A DNA stretch of 64,000 nt, from the NCBI GenBank assembly GCA_009792885.1, contig WMCF01000056.1:1259138-1323137 (forward strand), given 5' to 3'. Shown piece by piece: positions 35,858-50,382 of this stretch. Position 1 is the first letter of the stretch; the number at the start of each line of letters is the position of its first letter. The DNA comes from Eremophila alpestris peregrina. Lineage: Eukaryota; Chordata; Aves; Passeriformes; Alaudidae. Both the position numbers and the translations under genes were made by a program. The notes under the pieces were generated by a model. It was not told where the DNA came from. It worked only from the letters and a program-made list of their open reading frames with translations, and searched no databases.

Positions 35858-38800
35858 TTCAAAAACTGTATATGGAAAATAAACCCATCAAAAGACAAAA
35901 CCAAGAGGGATAAAACTGCAGGGAATGTGCTTCTCTATCCTACAAGACAACTTTGGTTTTCTTTCCCTGAAGATGTACTTACTCATCACACTCCTCTGGG
36001 AGCTGCTCACAAAGTGTTCTTACATTGCTGTCCATTTAGTGTCAGGTTTCATTCTAACCAGCCTTTCAGTTTAGGGGCTCCCTTGCTGATTAAGCAACCT
36101 AGAGTAATTCAATAATAGTCCAGATGCAAGACACTGCCTCTCTAGGTAGCTATTTGAGACCTGGTAATTTTATTTAAATCCCCATCATCTACCAAAACAC
36201 AAATTTTGAGATATAACTTACTGTGCTTTCAAAGTACTGAAAGCAGCAGGTGGGCTCTAAGGAAGCAATTTGTTATAAACATGATGCTGCCTAAATAATG
36301 GTAGCTCTTTAATCCTATGGTGGTTAATGGCCAGCATGCTGGAGAAGAGCACAGGCCAATTTATGAATTCCAAATATGGTTTTCCTAACAGAATTCTGGC
36401 CTCCAGGAAGAGTAATGTGATATATGGAGCAGATGACGCTGATTACACCTCAACTCTTCTTAGAGAGCCTGAAGGAAAAAATTGAGGCTATTCATAACCC
36501 AGGGCTATTTAGCAGCCTAATCTTCAGATTGGAAACACCTTGCATCCCTGGGGTCAACTTAGCTTTTTATCCTTTCAGTGTACAATAGAGGCATTGAAAT
36601 TGGGAGGCATTTCTGAGGATGAAAGCTCTGCAAACAGCAGAGAAAGCATATCTTGGACCAGGGGATACAAATCAAGAAGCTTTATGTTGCTTACAGATAT
36701 CCACAGCCTGGGGACACATGTGGGTGCTGCCCCAAACCCAGACACAAGCCCTCCTAAAAAGCCCTGAGAACTGTTTTGTTTATGTATTTGAACCTTCAGC
36801 TTCCTTCTTGCAGTGTGTGATGCTGGGCAGTCTCTGTGTGTGCTGCTCCTCTCCAAACTGAAGATTTTCAGATTACACTAGTGATTCTGAGAGTCCCTTG
36901 GAATACTCCCATCCTAGCAAACATGCCAGGGACTGACTAGCAATCACTGAAAGGAAGAACTGTGACACATCTGAGAAGTGTCAGGCCACAATGAACATTT
37001 CTAATTGCCTTCTTACATTATTATAATAATGCAATATGCAGTAGCCAAAAACTCACAAACACTTTCATCCCTAACACCTTGGACAGGTACAAAAAGAAAA
37101 CAGACCATGTCTTTGGGGTCTCTGTGCTGCAACTGAAAATGGAAGAGCAACTAAACAAACAGCAATGGATGTTGATTCATACAGCAAATCCAAATGAAAA
37201 ATAGCATTAGCAGCTGACACTGGAGGGTTTATTCTGTTTTGGGGGGTTTCAGTGAACATCTGAGCAACGAGCCTGAAGGGTACTGATAATGCCCTTAAAG
37301 GGAACAGCAGAGGCTCTGTTTGTGAATCCTGGATCCAGGACTGACCCAGGACTTCCCAGTGTGCATAGCAAAAAACCCAAATGTGCACAAGAGGAAACAA
37401 GCCCACAAAGAGAACAGGGGAAAGCTTGAAAGTGATGTCCCTTCTAAATGAACTGGAAAGAAAATGCACTTACCACTTTGACAGCAAATCACCAGGTAAT
37501 TGTTTCTTCCCACAGACATTATTGTAACATAGACAAAAATTGGTCACCATTAAACAAACTTTACTCAGTGGCATTTTTACTGTTCTGATGATGGGCCAGT
37601 TAAGAAAACACTGAATAAATTATGAAACAATAGAAGGAAGATGGCTCTTTATAAGCTGTGTTTGATATAACAATTTAAAAAGGCTATAACACAAGCTTAT
37701 TGAATTTGGCAGGGCTTATAAATCCTAACTCCCATTACCGTGCTGCAACTTAAAAGAAGCATTCTTCACCTTGTCATTGGAAATTTCAAGTTTAAGTGGT
37801 CCCAGTGCAAAATGATTACTTACTCACAGGCTTGACCATTTCCATGCACAGACCACAGGTCAAACATCTGGTTAAATGCAGTGCTCAGTACTAAAACCTG
37901 TCCTGTTCATGCATGTGTGAGAATTGCTCTTTACATACCCAGCAGGCCAAATAGTTCACTCATTTGAGATCTCATTGGCAGTGCTGTTCTGGTGGAGTTT
38001 TTTAAGGGTCTGAGCAGGGTTTTTTTTTAGGAATTCTGACCCTCTTGAGCAGATTCCTAGCATGATTTGGTGATGCAAAAGCTCAAAGGAGTGTCAGAAC
38101 ATTACACGGGCACACACAGCCAGTTCAATGGCAAACAAGCCACCAGAGTGTGTTTGGGGAACCTTTGATGCTGTTGCAGGAACTGAAGCAGTTCCCTCCA
38201 GAGCCTTTCTGGAATGAAATGATCTCGTTTTGTGGAACAATGCTCCCAGTAAATAATCTGGCCTTGCCAGATGTTCTCCTCCTCCAAAGATCATGAGATC
38301 CTCAGAGCTCTGATCTGCAGCAGGCAACAGATGAGACCCAAAATGCATTTGGCCACCAGGCAGAATTGCAGAAATAAGCCCATAGAATTTCAAAGGGAAG
38401 GAGGCTCTTTCCCTCTTTCCCTACATTGTAAGCATGCTAATATGAAGCTGCTCCAGACAACTCTTCTAGAATATTCTCTTACAGGTAGGTACAAATCATT
38501 TAGAGCAGAACAGAACTGGATCATTTAGCATTGATTTTGAAAGTAATAAAAATTTCAAAAATGTTAGAGGCTTAACCAGTGGAAGCTGCTAGGAATGCAG
38601 CTGCTCCAAGCCTGAAATGCCAAACTGTGACTGGAAGTAAATTATTCCAATATTTGCCAAAAAACCCCGAAGCTTTCTACTCTGTTTTCATTCTGTGGAG
38701 GATATACAGCTCTGCACAGACTTCAAATGAAAAGATACAAATATTTTGTAGTAAGAAATTCACATCATCCTCCTGTATTTTTCAATTAATTTCTGCTTTG

Positions 38801-39489
38801 AGTTTGCAGCTGCAAAATTGAAACAAAAATCCACGTTGCAATGATTGTGAATAAGATCTTCCTATAGAACAATATTAATTTGAGAACACTTAACCAGAGA
38901 AGGGCACGAACAAAAGAACAACAGGATGTGATTAAAAAAAATCTGCACATCTTCAATAGTTTCTGAATCAAGTCAATGTAACTTTTAATTGCCCCAGTTA
39001 TAGATATCTATATACATATAACTTTGTGTAACTGCACACAAAAAAACTGTGTGGATTTCACTGTGGCTGATAAATGTGGACTTTTACAGGGACTAGGATG
39101 AGGCATCAGTTTTTAAATCTCAAGAAAGCTTTCCAGAGTTCTGTACTCTAGCTCTACCTTGAACAAAATGCAGCACCATTCAAGAGGGATTAGAAGACCC
39201 ATAAACCAGTCAAATCTGTTTCTCCAGGGACACAAATAGTTAAACTAGAAACCTGAAGTTCAACATTTGTGCTTGTGTGAAAGCACACTAAGCCAACTGA
39301 CATTCCAGGTTTACAGCAGAAGATCAGTGATGTTGTGATGACTCCTGGGCTGGACTGGCTTCTGAACACCAGCCTTCAGTTAAGAGCTTTCTTTCAATAC
39401 ACGCAATAATATTTGGACAGCTCCAATAGAGCAGGATTTACCACTCTGCTCCTACAGCCCCCTCCCTCTCTAGGATGAGTGCTTTCAAA
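35858..39489. other. Non-coding, nothing recognised
   Basis: Two short perfect palindromes occur: CATTATTATAATAATG at 37,016-37,031 and TATAGATATCTATA at 38,999-39,012. Both are AT-rich and may be chance. No exon or RNA gene is seen. Confidence 0.5.
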
Positions 39490-39720
39490 ATCCCAATGAT
39501 TTTATAAGCCTCCTTTTTTTGGTGAGGCACAGAGAGAGTAACAGCTTTGCTCAAAGTCAAGTGAAGTGAGAGAAAGTGATATTCTTCCAGGTCACACTGA
39601 AAAACCAAGGCAGCCTGAAAGCTGCATTCAGACCATGAATCTCAGCTCTGATCCAGGAGCTGCTGAAGCTGATGCAAGGCTCTCTGCTGACTTTAATGGG
39701 CAACAGACCAGGACCCTTTG
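39490..39720 (+). repeat. MIR-like relic followed by palindromic-type relic
   Basis: GAGGCACAGAGAGAGTAACAGCTTTGCTCAAAGTCA at about 39,522-39,558, read in two halves, follows the MIR phrase GAGGCACAGAGAGG then TTGCCCAAGGTCA. Further on, CTGACTTTAATGGG and AGACCAGGACCC near 39,687-39,717 resemble the 'TTGACTTCAATGGG...GGATCAGGCCC' ending of a common old amniote repeat. Confidence 0.4.
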
Positions 39721-42700
39721 GCCTTAACCCATGGGTTAATCCTTGGCACAAGCCTGAAGATAAGTAATTGCAGAGCAACCACACTTCTTACAAAGCAGCA
39801 CATCACGACAACAGCCAAATTTACTTCACACAGACTGCGAACGTGCAGTGCACTGAAAAACACAGTCCTCATTGGGATCACGTTGTTTTAACCCTTAGAA
39901 GTTTGACATTGCAGTTTGCTGCTTTGAAAAACAACCTCCCTGTGGACATGCCCTGTCACACCCCTGTGTTCTTACAGGGTAGATACTGCACAGGGTCCAT
40001 AAGCTCTGTTGTTGCTCAGGTTTAATAGACGAGTGAAGGACACTCAAGTCCCTGCCCACTTCTCACATAAATATACTGAAACTTTTTTAAACTCAGGTAA
40101 ACTGACAGGGACTGCAAGTTTTTATATGAAACCAGACTAAATTAAGGTACAAACTGCAAAGAGGGAGATTTTGCTCTAAGCTTTCTGTTTATTTCAAAAT
40201 GAATATTCCCTATAAAGAGTACTGAGTTTCTATACATCTGAGAGTCCAGCTGTATTTTCATTTAAGGTAATCACATTAGCCCAGACACTGACTGAATGCT
40301 AACAAAACCTTTTTTTTTTTTAAAGTGCTCTAAATAACACATTTTGAGACGTTGTTAGACTAAATGCAAACAGAACTTGAGCCCTGACGTGCTCCACACA
40401 TTAAAAAAAAGGATTCCTAGAAGCTGCACTATTTGGGACATATCACACACTGCTGACGTCCTTGGATGCTCTGCCAGAGCCAAGATTAACAGCCCATTTG
40501 AAAGCCTGAAAATGTTTGAGAACTGAAAGGCTCGTGCTGATGGCTGAGCTCCCTCATATTCCACTGAGATCAATGAATTTGAAAGCATTTGGCATCTTAC
40601 ATGATGGGTGAGCTCTGCTCCAGCTACCAAATCTTGATTAGTCCAAAATAGAAGAACTTTGAACACAGTCTTGGAAGAACACAGAAGAAAACGTAAGCTG
40701 TCATGGAAGAGAAGTAAATCTCTTCCCTCTCAGCCACAGTGAATCTTTCTCTCTCTCATTAGCCTTCCCTTCCCCCCACGACCCCAAAGAGGGGAAAAAA
40801 AAAAGGTAAAAAAAAATCTATTTTAATGGACAAGCTGGGACCACCTGACAGTGTATTTCTGACCAGCTATGTACAACCTCCTGGGAATTTCAACAAACAT
40901 CATAAACAAAACCAGGTGGGAAACTGGTGTAATTTATTTTCATTTTACAAAGAAGTTCAGACTGAAACGGAGTTGTTTACAAAACTACAGGACTTTGAGG
41001 GGCCAGAAGAAAAAACTATGTCAATCTGAGATCCACAGTCCACATCTCACTAAAAGCAAGAGTATATTTATGTAACGTGACCAGAATTAGCAATAAATGA
41101 AACTCTGTTAAGATGCAGAGGCAAAAATCCTAGTTTACACAGCTGCACCAAGCCAAAGCATTTCATAAAACTATGCAGTACCTGAAAAAGTTGAATTGCA
41201 GTCTCCTACCAAGGTGAGTTTCACAGCAGTTTACAGCAGGATGTGAGGGCAAACAATACACAGCTGAAACTGCAAAATCATTTAGAAAGAGGTGGAAGTA
41301 AGAAGGTGGAGTTTAGCCTGAATAGAGGGATAACTTGGAACATGAGTTCAGGTGGTTTGAAATAAATGTTTTCCGTCCCTGAGAAGATGGAAAGTACTAT
41401 TTGCATTATGTGAAGCAGGGCTCAGACTGAAAACAGGAACATCAGCTAACTGGTCATTCTAAGCATTCCTCAGAAATCTCTCTCCAAAGCATGTCTCAAA
41501 GTTTTGAAACTAGGTGGGAAATACAGGATGAACAAACTCATCTCAGAGGTTAAGACCCATCTGTGGCAGCTCTGCACCACCACCAGCTGGGTCAGAGCAC
41601 ACCTGAGCAGGACACCAGGAGCATGTGAGGCTCCACAACCTCCCCAGGTTCTCTGCTTATGAACAGGTGAATTGTAACTGCAGAGCCCTTAACCACAGGG
41701 CAGAGACATCAGTGGGTTTCCATTTTCTTGATGTGACAGTAAGTGCATGTCAAAGAGAAAATGGCAACACTCCCTTAATCAAAGCAAGAAGCAAGTTTTC
41801 ACCAGCCGAAAACACAGATTAAGACTTAACTCTGATGAAGCTGCTGTCAGACCAGTAAGATTGAAAAAAGATTCACATCCTTGCAGAAGTAGACTAGAAA
41901 ATGTCATTTGAGAGGAAAAATAGTTTGCCAGCACAAGCTGATCTGTGTGCAGCTCCTCTGCCATTTTTCATGCAGATTCAGAAAATGCAATTTCATAAGA
42001 AAAGGAAAAATTACCACTTTGTAAGAGCTGAAAATTCAAAACAGCCCCTTTGCATCATTTAGCTGAGCAAAGGAGCTTAAAAATACATTAAATTTAAATT
42101 TACTTTAATATCCTGGCAGATTGCTGGGGTGGTACAGACAGTCTTCCATGCAATTCAGAATCAAATCACACTGCAAGTCGCAGAGAGTCCTGAATACCCC
42201 ATTTTATTAGCACATAGAAAAGCAACACTCAGTACCAAATAGCTTTCTCTTCAGACAGCGATGTGCAGATCCCACCTATGCAGCTGCACAAATTCACCAA
42301 CAGCTTTGTGTTATATAATTTTCAAGAGAAAATGTGCAGACTGGGCAGAAAATGGACAGATTTCCACAGTGAAAATTGACCACTGTGCCCAAGAGTACAG
42401 CTGTTGATGGATTAAGGCAGTGTTGGGCTTTGTGTTTGACTGTGTCAGGCAATGCAGGGATGAAAGGGGCAATATTTGTCTGAACACCTCCACCAGTCCC
42501 TGCACAACTCCAGTGTTACTTCTCCTTTCCTGGCAATGAATTAATCCCCAGGTTTCGGTCACAGGAAAGATTCTCCAATTCCAAATGTTTGCAGGTCACA
42601 TACAGAGATAGAAAAGAAAGGAAGATTGGAATGAGTCAAGAGGAAAGTGCAGTGAATTGCTCAAGGTGTCCTGAGTGTGTGCCAGCACTCCAGGCTTTCC

Positions 42701-44770
42701 CCCAGCACTGCCAAGATCTGCCTGCTTCCTCCAGGGTCAGCCTGGTGGCCATGCAGCCACCAGAGCAGGAGGAATTTTAAATGTAAAAGCAGCACCTTAG
42801 GAAGTGACCTTGGCCAGCTGCCACAGCCCCAGCTTTGCCAGAAGCTGCCTTCCTCGATCACGTAGCACCTCCCAGCCAGATTACCTAAAGGCAGCTGTGA
42901 TTGCTCCCTCCCCTAAAGCTGGAAACAGACGTAAGACACAGGAAGCTGACAGAAAATAATAATATGATAAACCAACCCATTTACACCAATGTCACAAGAA
43001 CACATAGCACTGGAAGCATCAGGTAAATTCTTGTATTTTGTAGATTTTGAAAGATGAGAATGTGCATGATAAGGAGAGGGCCAAGTTCAGTAGATTGAAG
43101 GCTGTGTTGGAAGAAAGGCAGATGGACAGTTCTGTCCTAATATACAAAATATTTTTGGTTGATCTCTGCTTTGGTGTGAATGTTCTGAAATGAGACATCA
43201 CAAAGATTATCTGGTTTCCCTGTGCCTCAGTTCTCTGCCTAAGCAGCAGGGGATGATACATGCTAAAAGTAATGATGCTTTTCTATTCAAAAGTAAGATA
43301 CACATAGGGACTTCGTAGCCCCTAGAGAAACTACACTCAGCAGCTCCTCTCTCTGAGATTTTTAAATAGGTATGCCAAGGGTTCATGCAGATCCCAGGAA
43401 GTACTATGATAATTTTCAGAAATGAAGATTAGCCAAATATTTCTTGTGAAGCATTCTGGGTACATGCTCAGATTTTAACTTGAACAGATTTTGCAGCACA
43501 ATGTGATAGTACATAATGGGTTGTAACAATTTATGGCAGCTGAAGTTCTAATCCTGGAGAGTGCCTCTGTTTATTATTTTATTTTGGTTTTAAGAGTATG
43601 CATTTACTGCTACTTTGGAGATCTTTACAAAAAAAAAATCAAACTAAATAAAACCCAAATCCACCCCCACCCCCATAATCTCCAGACAAACAAGTTTAAA
43701 GACGAAAACATGCACCACCCCAGGTGTGTGTTTAAGGCCTCAGTCTGCAAGTCTTCAATAAATCTGTCCTCAAAGTTCTGGCAGCGAGTTATCTCACACC
43801 AGAGGTGTTATGAGGGAAGGGGCATAGCTTCAAAAAAATAAATCATTAAGTGTGGAAGACTCCCTGGGAGTGGGACTTTAGGAAGATGCTAATAGAGTCA
43901 GCACCATTGGTTCAAGACCTTAGACTTATAAGGTCAAACCTCTGTGCTGTTTGGGCACCTGCCCCCAAGTAAAACCCTACAAACTGCCTGGCTAACCACA
44001 CCCCCTGGTCTTTGGATGCTGCTTTCACAATTAAAGAACATCTTTGAACTATCCATCACACCCATCTCGTATTTGCCACGTGCAGCCCAGCCTGACCAGG
44101 CCTGGGGTCACAGGGTCTTCCCCCCAGGATAATTGTTATGCAACTCAAGAGCACGTGGAGCACCTGGCATCGACCTTGGAATGAGATGGCAGAGATGTTT
44201 GTTACTGCACCAAGCAGCCACCACTCATTCAACAATGTCTGCCATCTTTTCCCATTCCTGGCCTTTTTCTTTTTTTTAATATACTTTGAGTGAGGCATTT
44301 TCATGTGGCTGCTGTCCAGATATCACCCATGGGGGCTTCCAGGCAGGTGCAACCAACACCTGAGCAGTGCATTCCCTGGAGAGGGAGTGCAGCTGCACTG
44401 CTGCTTTGCTGCAGCTCCTGCCAGCTCCCCCAGCCTGTCCTGCTCCCTTGAGTTCTGCAGGGCAACAAAGAAAAAAAAATCACATCTTCACATTGAACAT
44501 CATCCACACAGAGCAGCAGGAGCCAGGCTGAGGCAACTGCTTCCAGAAGGAGCCAGGGATTCAGGACCAGGAGCTACAGCAAATGCATTGCCATCACTCC
44601 AACACTCCTCTTTGATCCTGGTGTTTATTTACATCATCAGAGAACAAAAAGGTAATTCCTAAGCAATTTCAAAGCAACATTTCCACAGTCCTGCTTATCT
44701 TTGCAGTTTTGACAGTGATCTGAAGACCAGTTTGGACAATCCCATGAACAGGAACAATCAGTGATTTAAG
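39721..44770. other. Non-coding, nothing firmly recognised
   Basis: About 5 kb with only short open frames. It has T-runs near 40,310-40,321, A-runs near 40,795-40,817 and a short A-rich plus C-rich patch near 43,629-43,675. A 10-bp palindrome CCAGGCCTGG lies near 44,096. No gene is supported. Confidence 0.45.
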
Positions 44771-44945
44771 ATCCAAGGATCTCAAAGTACTTTACAGAAA
44801 ATAATAAAATTGATAACATCCACAGGAGATAAGTGTCAATATTATAGCATATTTTACAGCAGGGTAGAAATTAACATAGGATAATGGAATTACCAAGAAC
44901 ATCACCAGAGCAAGGCGGGAATAAAAAGAAAATTTGATCCTCATT
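44771..44945 (+). repeat. MIR-family SINE relic, longer copy
   Basis: In order: ATCTCAAAGTACTTTACAGA, TTTTACAGCAGGGTAGAAATT, and ATTACCAAGAACATCACCAG with GCAAGGCGGGAATA. These match the MIR sequence from the core through the 3' region (GCACTTTACA, TTTTACAGATGAGGAAA, CTTGCCCAAGGTCACACAG, GGCAGAGCCGGGATT). This is the clearest SINE relic in the window. Confidence 0.55.
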
Positions 44946-47900
44946 TTCCAGCACTGTTTGAGCAAAGTTGCTTCCCCTGCTGTGCAATTACTGCAGAATC
45001 CTGCTCATCTTCACTGTTGCAGAAACTGAGAGAAGCACAGCTCATAAGAGATAGACAGGAAGGCATTCCTGGAGAAAATTCAAAATGCCAACAAACAAAA
45101 AAATCCCCCTTGGCAGAAGAGATATTTTCATTTGGAAACACTGTGGATCTTAAGGGAGTTGTATGCTGGGCCCATAGAAGCTGAGCATCTGCTGCTGAAT
45201 GGCTGCATTCTTACCCTGCCACAGCTTTTCTTGCTCAAGCCTGCAGGACCAGTCTTCAGAAATGGGAGGCAACACAAAAACAGGCATTCTGGGGAGTCCA
45301 GACATAGAGAATATAACATGTAATATCTCGGAAGCAATTTGACATTTCACAAAGGAAGCACATGCTGTTTCTGAAAGTACTTCAGATCTCAGAAATATGG
45401 ATTTTATTTTTTTTAAATTGACAAAACTTTCTGCAGAAAGCAGATTATTTTACCCCCCCCAAAAAAGATATTGATTACAATGAAATAGAACTTTATTTTC
45501 CTGAGAGTATTGTTTTTGACCTTTTAAGCATAATCCTGAGCATTTAAGCTAATACTTGAGGCCAAAAATGGAAGTTCTACACCTTAAAAAAGCCATCGTT
45601 TTTATGTAACATCCAAGGATAACAGAGTTCACTATTTTTCTCATGAGCTCTATTCCTTTTTTCTGCCCCAGCCCTTCCACTACCCTGAGTCCCTTTGACT
45701 GTTGTGTCCACGTCCTGCAGTTTCATATCTAAACTAAACCCTGGGCACAATGACAGCACAATGAAGCCTTGATCAAGCACTCTGAGCTCTACTGTAAATA
45801 CATGAGATGGGAAGATCTCGTCCTATGTGCCCTGTATAAGCTCTGGATCAAGTCCAGGACAAAGAGAAGTTTATTAATGCACACACATTCCTACTGGCCT
45901 TTGAGCTCTTTGGCAAAAATGGTTTTCAACAGGCCCCTGTGGAGACCGAATGAGCAGTATTCAAATATTTACATCGAACAACAGAGTTAATTACACTTCA
46001 AGACACCAGTAAGATTCACTCTGCTGCAACCTCAGCAACATGCTCCAGTAAAGCACCAACATAAACCATTTTCTGCAATCGAGGTGGGCAGCTTTCCATC
46101 TGGGTTTCAGCTAAGGCAGGAATGTTTCTGTCGACAATAGAACCTCACTAATCAGCACTTCACTAATCCACACATTTTATTAACTTCGCCAAAAAACTCA
46201 CAGCCTCTCCCTGCCCCTCAGCAAAGATTTAATGGCAGAGACCTCAAGCAAAGTCTTTCATTCCCCAAACGCTTTTTTTTAGGCAAATGTTACGTGCATT
46301 TGAGTCAGACATTACAAAGCAGTTTGATAAATAATTTGAGCAAAACTAGTTATCACAGACAGAGCCAAATCTTATGCATATCTGGAGAAGAAAACCCAAG
46401 GCAACTTGAAGTTGAATCTACAAAAGAACATTTTATCAAAAACACTTAATCCTTAGTATCTCTCAGGATTTGGCCCTCTGTGAACAAAATAACATGCTTG
46501 AATGAAATTTACTTCCTTCCAAGTTAACACTGCATTTGCCCACTTACTTACTGGCTCACAAAGTCAATAACTTTCAAAGAAGTCTCCCTCCAGCCACTTT
46601 TGACACTTCATTCTTCCTTTCACAGAGCAGTCTGCATCCTATAGATGTAAGCCAACAGGAACAGCAAAGCCAAAACAAACATTAAACTATACTGTGGAAT
46701 GAAAAGCTCTGTCCATGCCAGTGTCTTACCTCTGTGTTTAGAACTCTTCATACCCCTCTCCCCCAACCATTAGCACTGAAAGTCTGCAGCTGAAAAGCTG
46801 GAGAATGGCAGCTTCATTTTTCAAGCCCACCAGAGATTATCCACATGCCATTACCTTAAAAATCAAACTAACAGACAGCACAACATTCATTGTCCTTCCA
46901 CTTCCAATGGCATTTTTAAACAAGTGTGGAGATAACCAGACAGACTATCTTGATGGGATTTTTCTTCCTCATCAATTATCCTGGCTATTGATAGAGAATA
47001 TGAATCATACCATGTATAAATTATGTACAGGCATTTGTAGAGGAAAATAAGAGAAATTCATATACAGAAAACCAGTTGGATGGCATTTTTACTGATCCAT
47101 TTCTACATTTTTGTGTGGAATATCTAACACATAGAAAAGAATGCAATTTAAATTCCACAAATGTTATTTCCTTAGTTGTGATTTCTGTTAAGACAGAAGG
47201 GAAACCTCAGCAAACAGAGTACTCAGAGGAGGGCAGGAAGCTGTGGTCTCACATGTCCAGTCCAAAAGCTACAGACATCCCTTCTCCATGGAACATCCTC
47301 TGTACTGCCCCAGCCCAGAGGAGCACAGACCTGGGCACTCCTACACAAGCTCACATCTTTTATTAGCATCTGGTGCTCAAAGAGAAGATGCAGGTAGATA
47401 CAGCCAGAAAATTAACCCTTAGTTTGACCATCTTCATCTGGCTCTGGGTTCCTCAAAATCTTATTTCCTCAGCCTAGCAAAGCTCAGATGGACACATCAA
47501 AAGCATGGTTCCTCCAGAGCCATCAGGTCTGCCAGCATTCCTAGCTGAAGGTGCATTGTGCTGGATTTACAGTGAATAGTGCTACAAAGCTCAGGAATAT
47601 AATAGTGCATGTCTGTAATGATCTAATGAGTTCATTATATAGATCTGGACATTTTAAATTAAATCACACTCTTAGAGTAAAGGAGCATAGAAGAAACTCT
47701 GATGAACCATAACTCTGAGACCAGTAACTCCTGTACCAAGCAGTAACATTGACTGCACATTCCCTCACTATCATCATCTACACTCCAAGTCAGGATTTCT
47801 GTTCAATCCTTGCAATTAGCTCAGTAGGTCAAAACTGGAAAATACCATGTTGCATTTGAAGAGCTGAATGTACTTGAGAGTTAAAGTGATGTTAGGATGT

Positions 47901-50382
47901 TTAGACTTTCTGCCTATACTTGAATGACACTGGAGAGACAGGCTCTGTGCATCACTGGAGGCAAGATCCACACACCCACCTGTAAGTCATTCTCAGCTTC
48001 CCACTGATGTTTACAGGAGGATGTTTTGATTTATTCCAAGACATGCCCTGTAAAACACCCACCTCACCAGAACACACATGATACTGAGGCAGGCACTGAC
48101 TCTGCACATCTTTATCAGTTACCCCCAAATCATGTGTTGTCCTAATTTTGGAAAACTGCTCTGCTCCTTGCCTCTTCATTTGAACTGTATTTAATAATAA
48201 CCTCCATTTTTGACTTTCTGTAGCACATACTGCCCACAAGTGAAAAATCAGAGGTACAGAACTGTTCTGTATGAGAGAGAGGTTTTGTCAGGATTTCAGT
48301 GAAATTAATTGTCCCATTTACACAAAGCTGCTTGGCATAATGAGGAAGTGAACACACAACAACTCATTCTCCTGTTCAAACTTAATCCCACGTATTGCCT
48401 TTCCTCCCCTCACAGGTGGACAAGGAACTCGGTAACAACCATTCTCAAATTTTTTAAGGGAGCAAAAAAATCCCTTCTTAAAGGTTTGCTTAAATGTCTC
48501 CTGAGTTTAGGTATCTGATCTTACCCTGACATATGGGCACATCTCTTCTTCTATCCTCACAACTGGATAAAACTCCACTTTTCATTATTGAATCTACACT
48601 GTCACAAAAACACACCTCACTATGTAAACTCTGTTTTAAGAACCACAGAAACTTTGATCAGACCAGTCTGAGATCAATGAAAGAGGAACTCCTACCATGA
48701 TCTGCTGAAATCACACAGTAGTCTTAGTTGAGCATGAGGAACAGATTTGACAAAACCATCCCTCCTAAGGAGGATGTTTCCAAAATAATGGAAACTTACC
48801 CTGAACTGTCATAGTACTGGAAATCCTTCTCTGGCGTGACTATTTCAGTCAACTTCGGTACACACAGCATGATGCATAAGGCAGAGACTTCCTCTATTAC
48901 ACAGCATCAACAGCTAGTGTAAATGATATTAAGGAGAAGATTAAAATAAATATGTATCTACAGATGACTTGAAATAGTCAACCAATAGATTTGAGAAATT
49001 TGAAAACTCCATCTTCCCTCTGAAAAATGAATGAAACTCTCTCTCCTACTTTATGTATTACACCCCGTTTGTTTTTGCTACTCCAAATGACATTGTAAGT
49101 GTTTGGGTAAATTGAGGCAGAGGCAGGATGCCAAGGCCATATTCTGTGTGCAGCCACACAAGCTGTAACACCCACCTGTAAACAGGCACAGGATCTATAT
49201 AAACATACACACACATATAAATTCACTTTATAAACAGAGGCAGACCACACCTCAATTTTCCAGTCTGCACAGAACTCCAACTCCCACATCACTGGGAATT
49301 TCAAGATACGTTCAAACTTGAAGTCTATCCTGGGTGTGCTTTGACCTTTGAATTTTTGGGCTTAAGAGCTGAACTTGAACACAGAGGTTTCATAGATCAA
49401 TCTCAAAATCACCCCTCATATTTGAAAGAACCAATATATCAACAATAGCCAGCAAAATAATTACAGCATTAATGTGAACATAAATTAACAAACTTTAGAA
49501 CAAAATTGTTTGAAAGCTGTTATTTTTATAAAGGGATTTAATAAACCAAAAATCAGGAGAGCCCAAGCATAGCTTATAAAATCAGTGTGTGGAGACATGA
49601 TAAAATTGATGAGGTCTTTGTCTCCACCTACTGTATGGAGGAATAATAATTGTAACTCCCAGAAGGATACAGAGGAAATTATTTGATACCTTTCTCAATA
49701 TAAAATCCCAACATCTATTCCACACAGATCACAGGACTTCAGCCTTTACCAGTTACAACAGCTGCTGTTACAAACATGAGAGACAATCACAATGGCTTCC
49801 TTTACTGAGAACTGAGGTGCCCATAATTACTTCAAAGTGGCAACTGTTATGGTTTTATGGTTCACTCTTCCTTTACAACAAGAAGTTTTGAAATACAAGA
49901 AACTGTTTAAAATAACTTAGGTAAGCATAAGAGGGGATCTGGGAACTTCCTGAACAGGAATGAAAATTAAAAGCTTTCATAACATTTACTTCAATTTTTT
50001 TTAATGACCAACAATTATATTTTAAAAAAGCCTGCAGAATTGCAGTCCAAACCTGCACGGGCCTGTGAACACTCTCAGGTGTAAAGGCAAAACAAATTAA
50101 ACAAAACACTCTTAATTAAAACTGTCAATCTGTCAAAATCTGGATGAGATTACAGAGAAGTCTGATCTGCGGTAGCCCTACACTTTGAACTTCCTAATTT
50201 GACAAAATAAAATGTAGGTTATGATTTTTTTCTCAAGACAGCTCTTTCCTGCTATTCTGGCACTCATCCAACCAGTTTATTTCTTTCCTACTGTCACTAA
50301 ATTTCTGTACAATCAAAAGCTAAAATAAAGCTTTTCATTGTTATGGACTTGGGGAGACTGGTGCCAGATTCTGCTTGAACAG
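44946..50382. other. Non-coding, nothing firmly recognised
   Basis: Intergenic, AT-rich. It has a C-run/A-run near 45,454-45,468 and a CA-rich stretch near 49,206-49,217. An 81-codon plus-strand frame at 46,805-47,050 is mildly protein-like but has no splice support. Confidence 0.45.
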
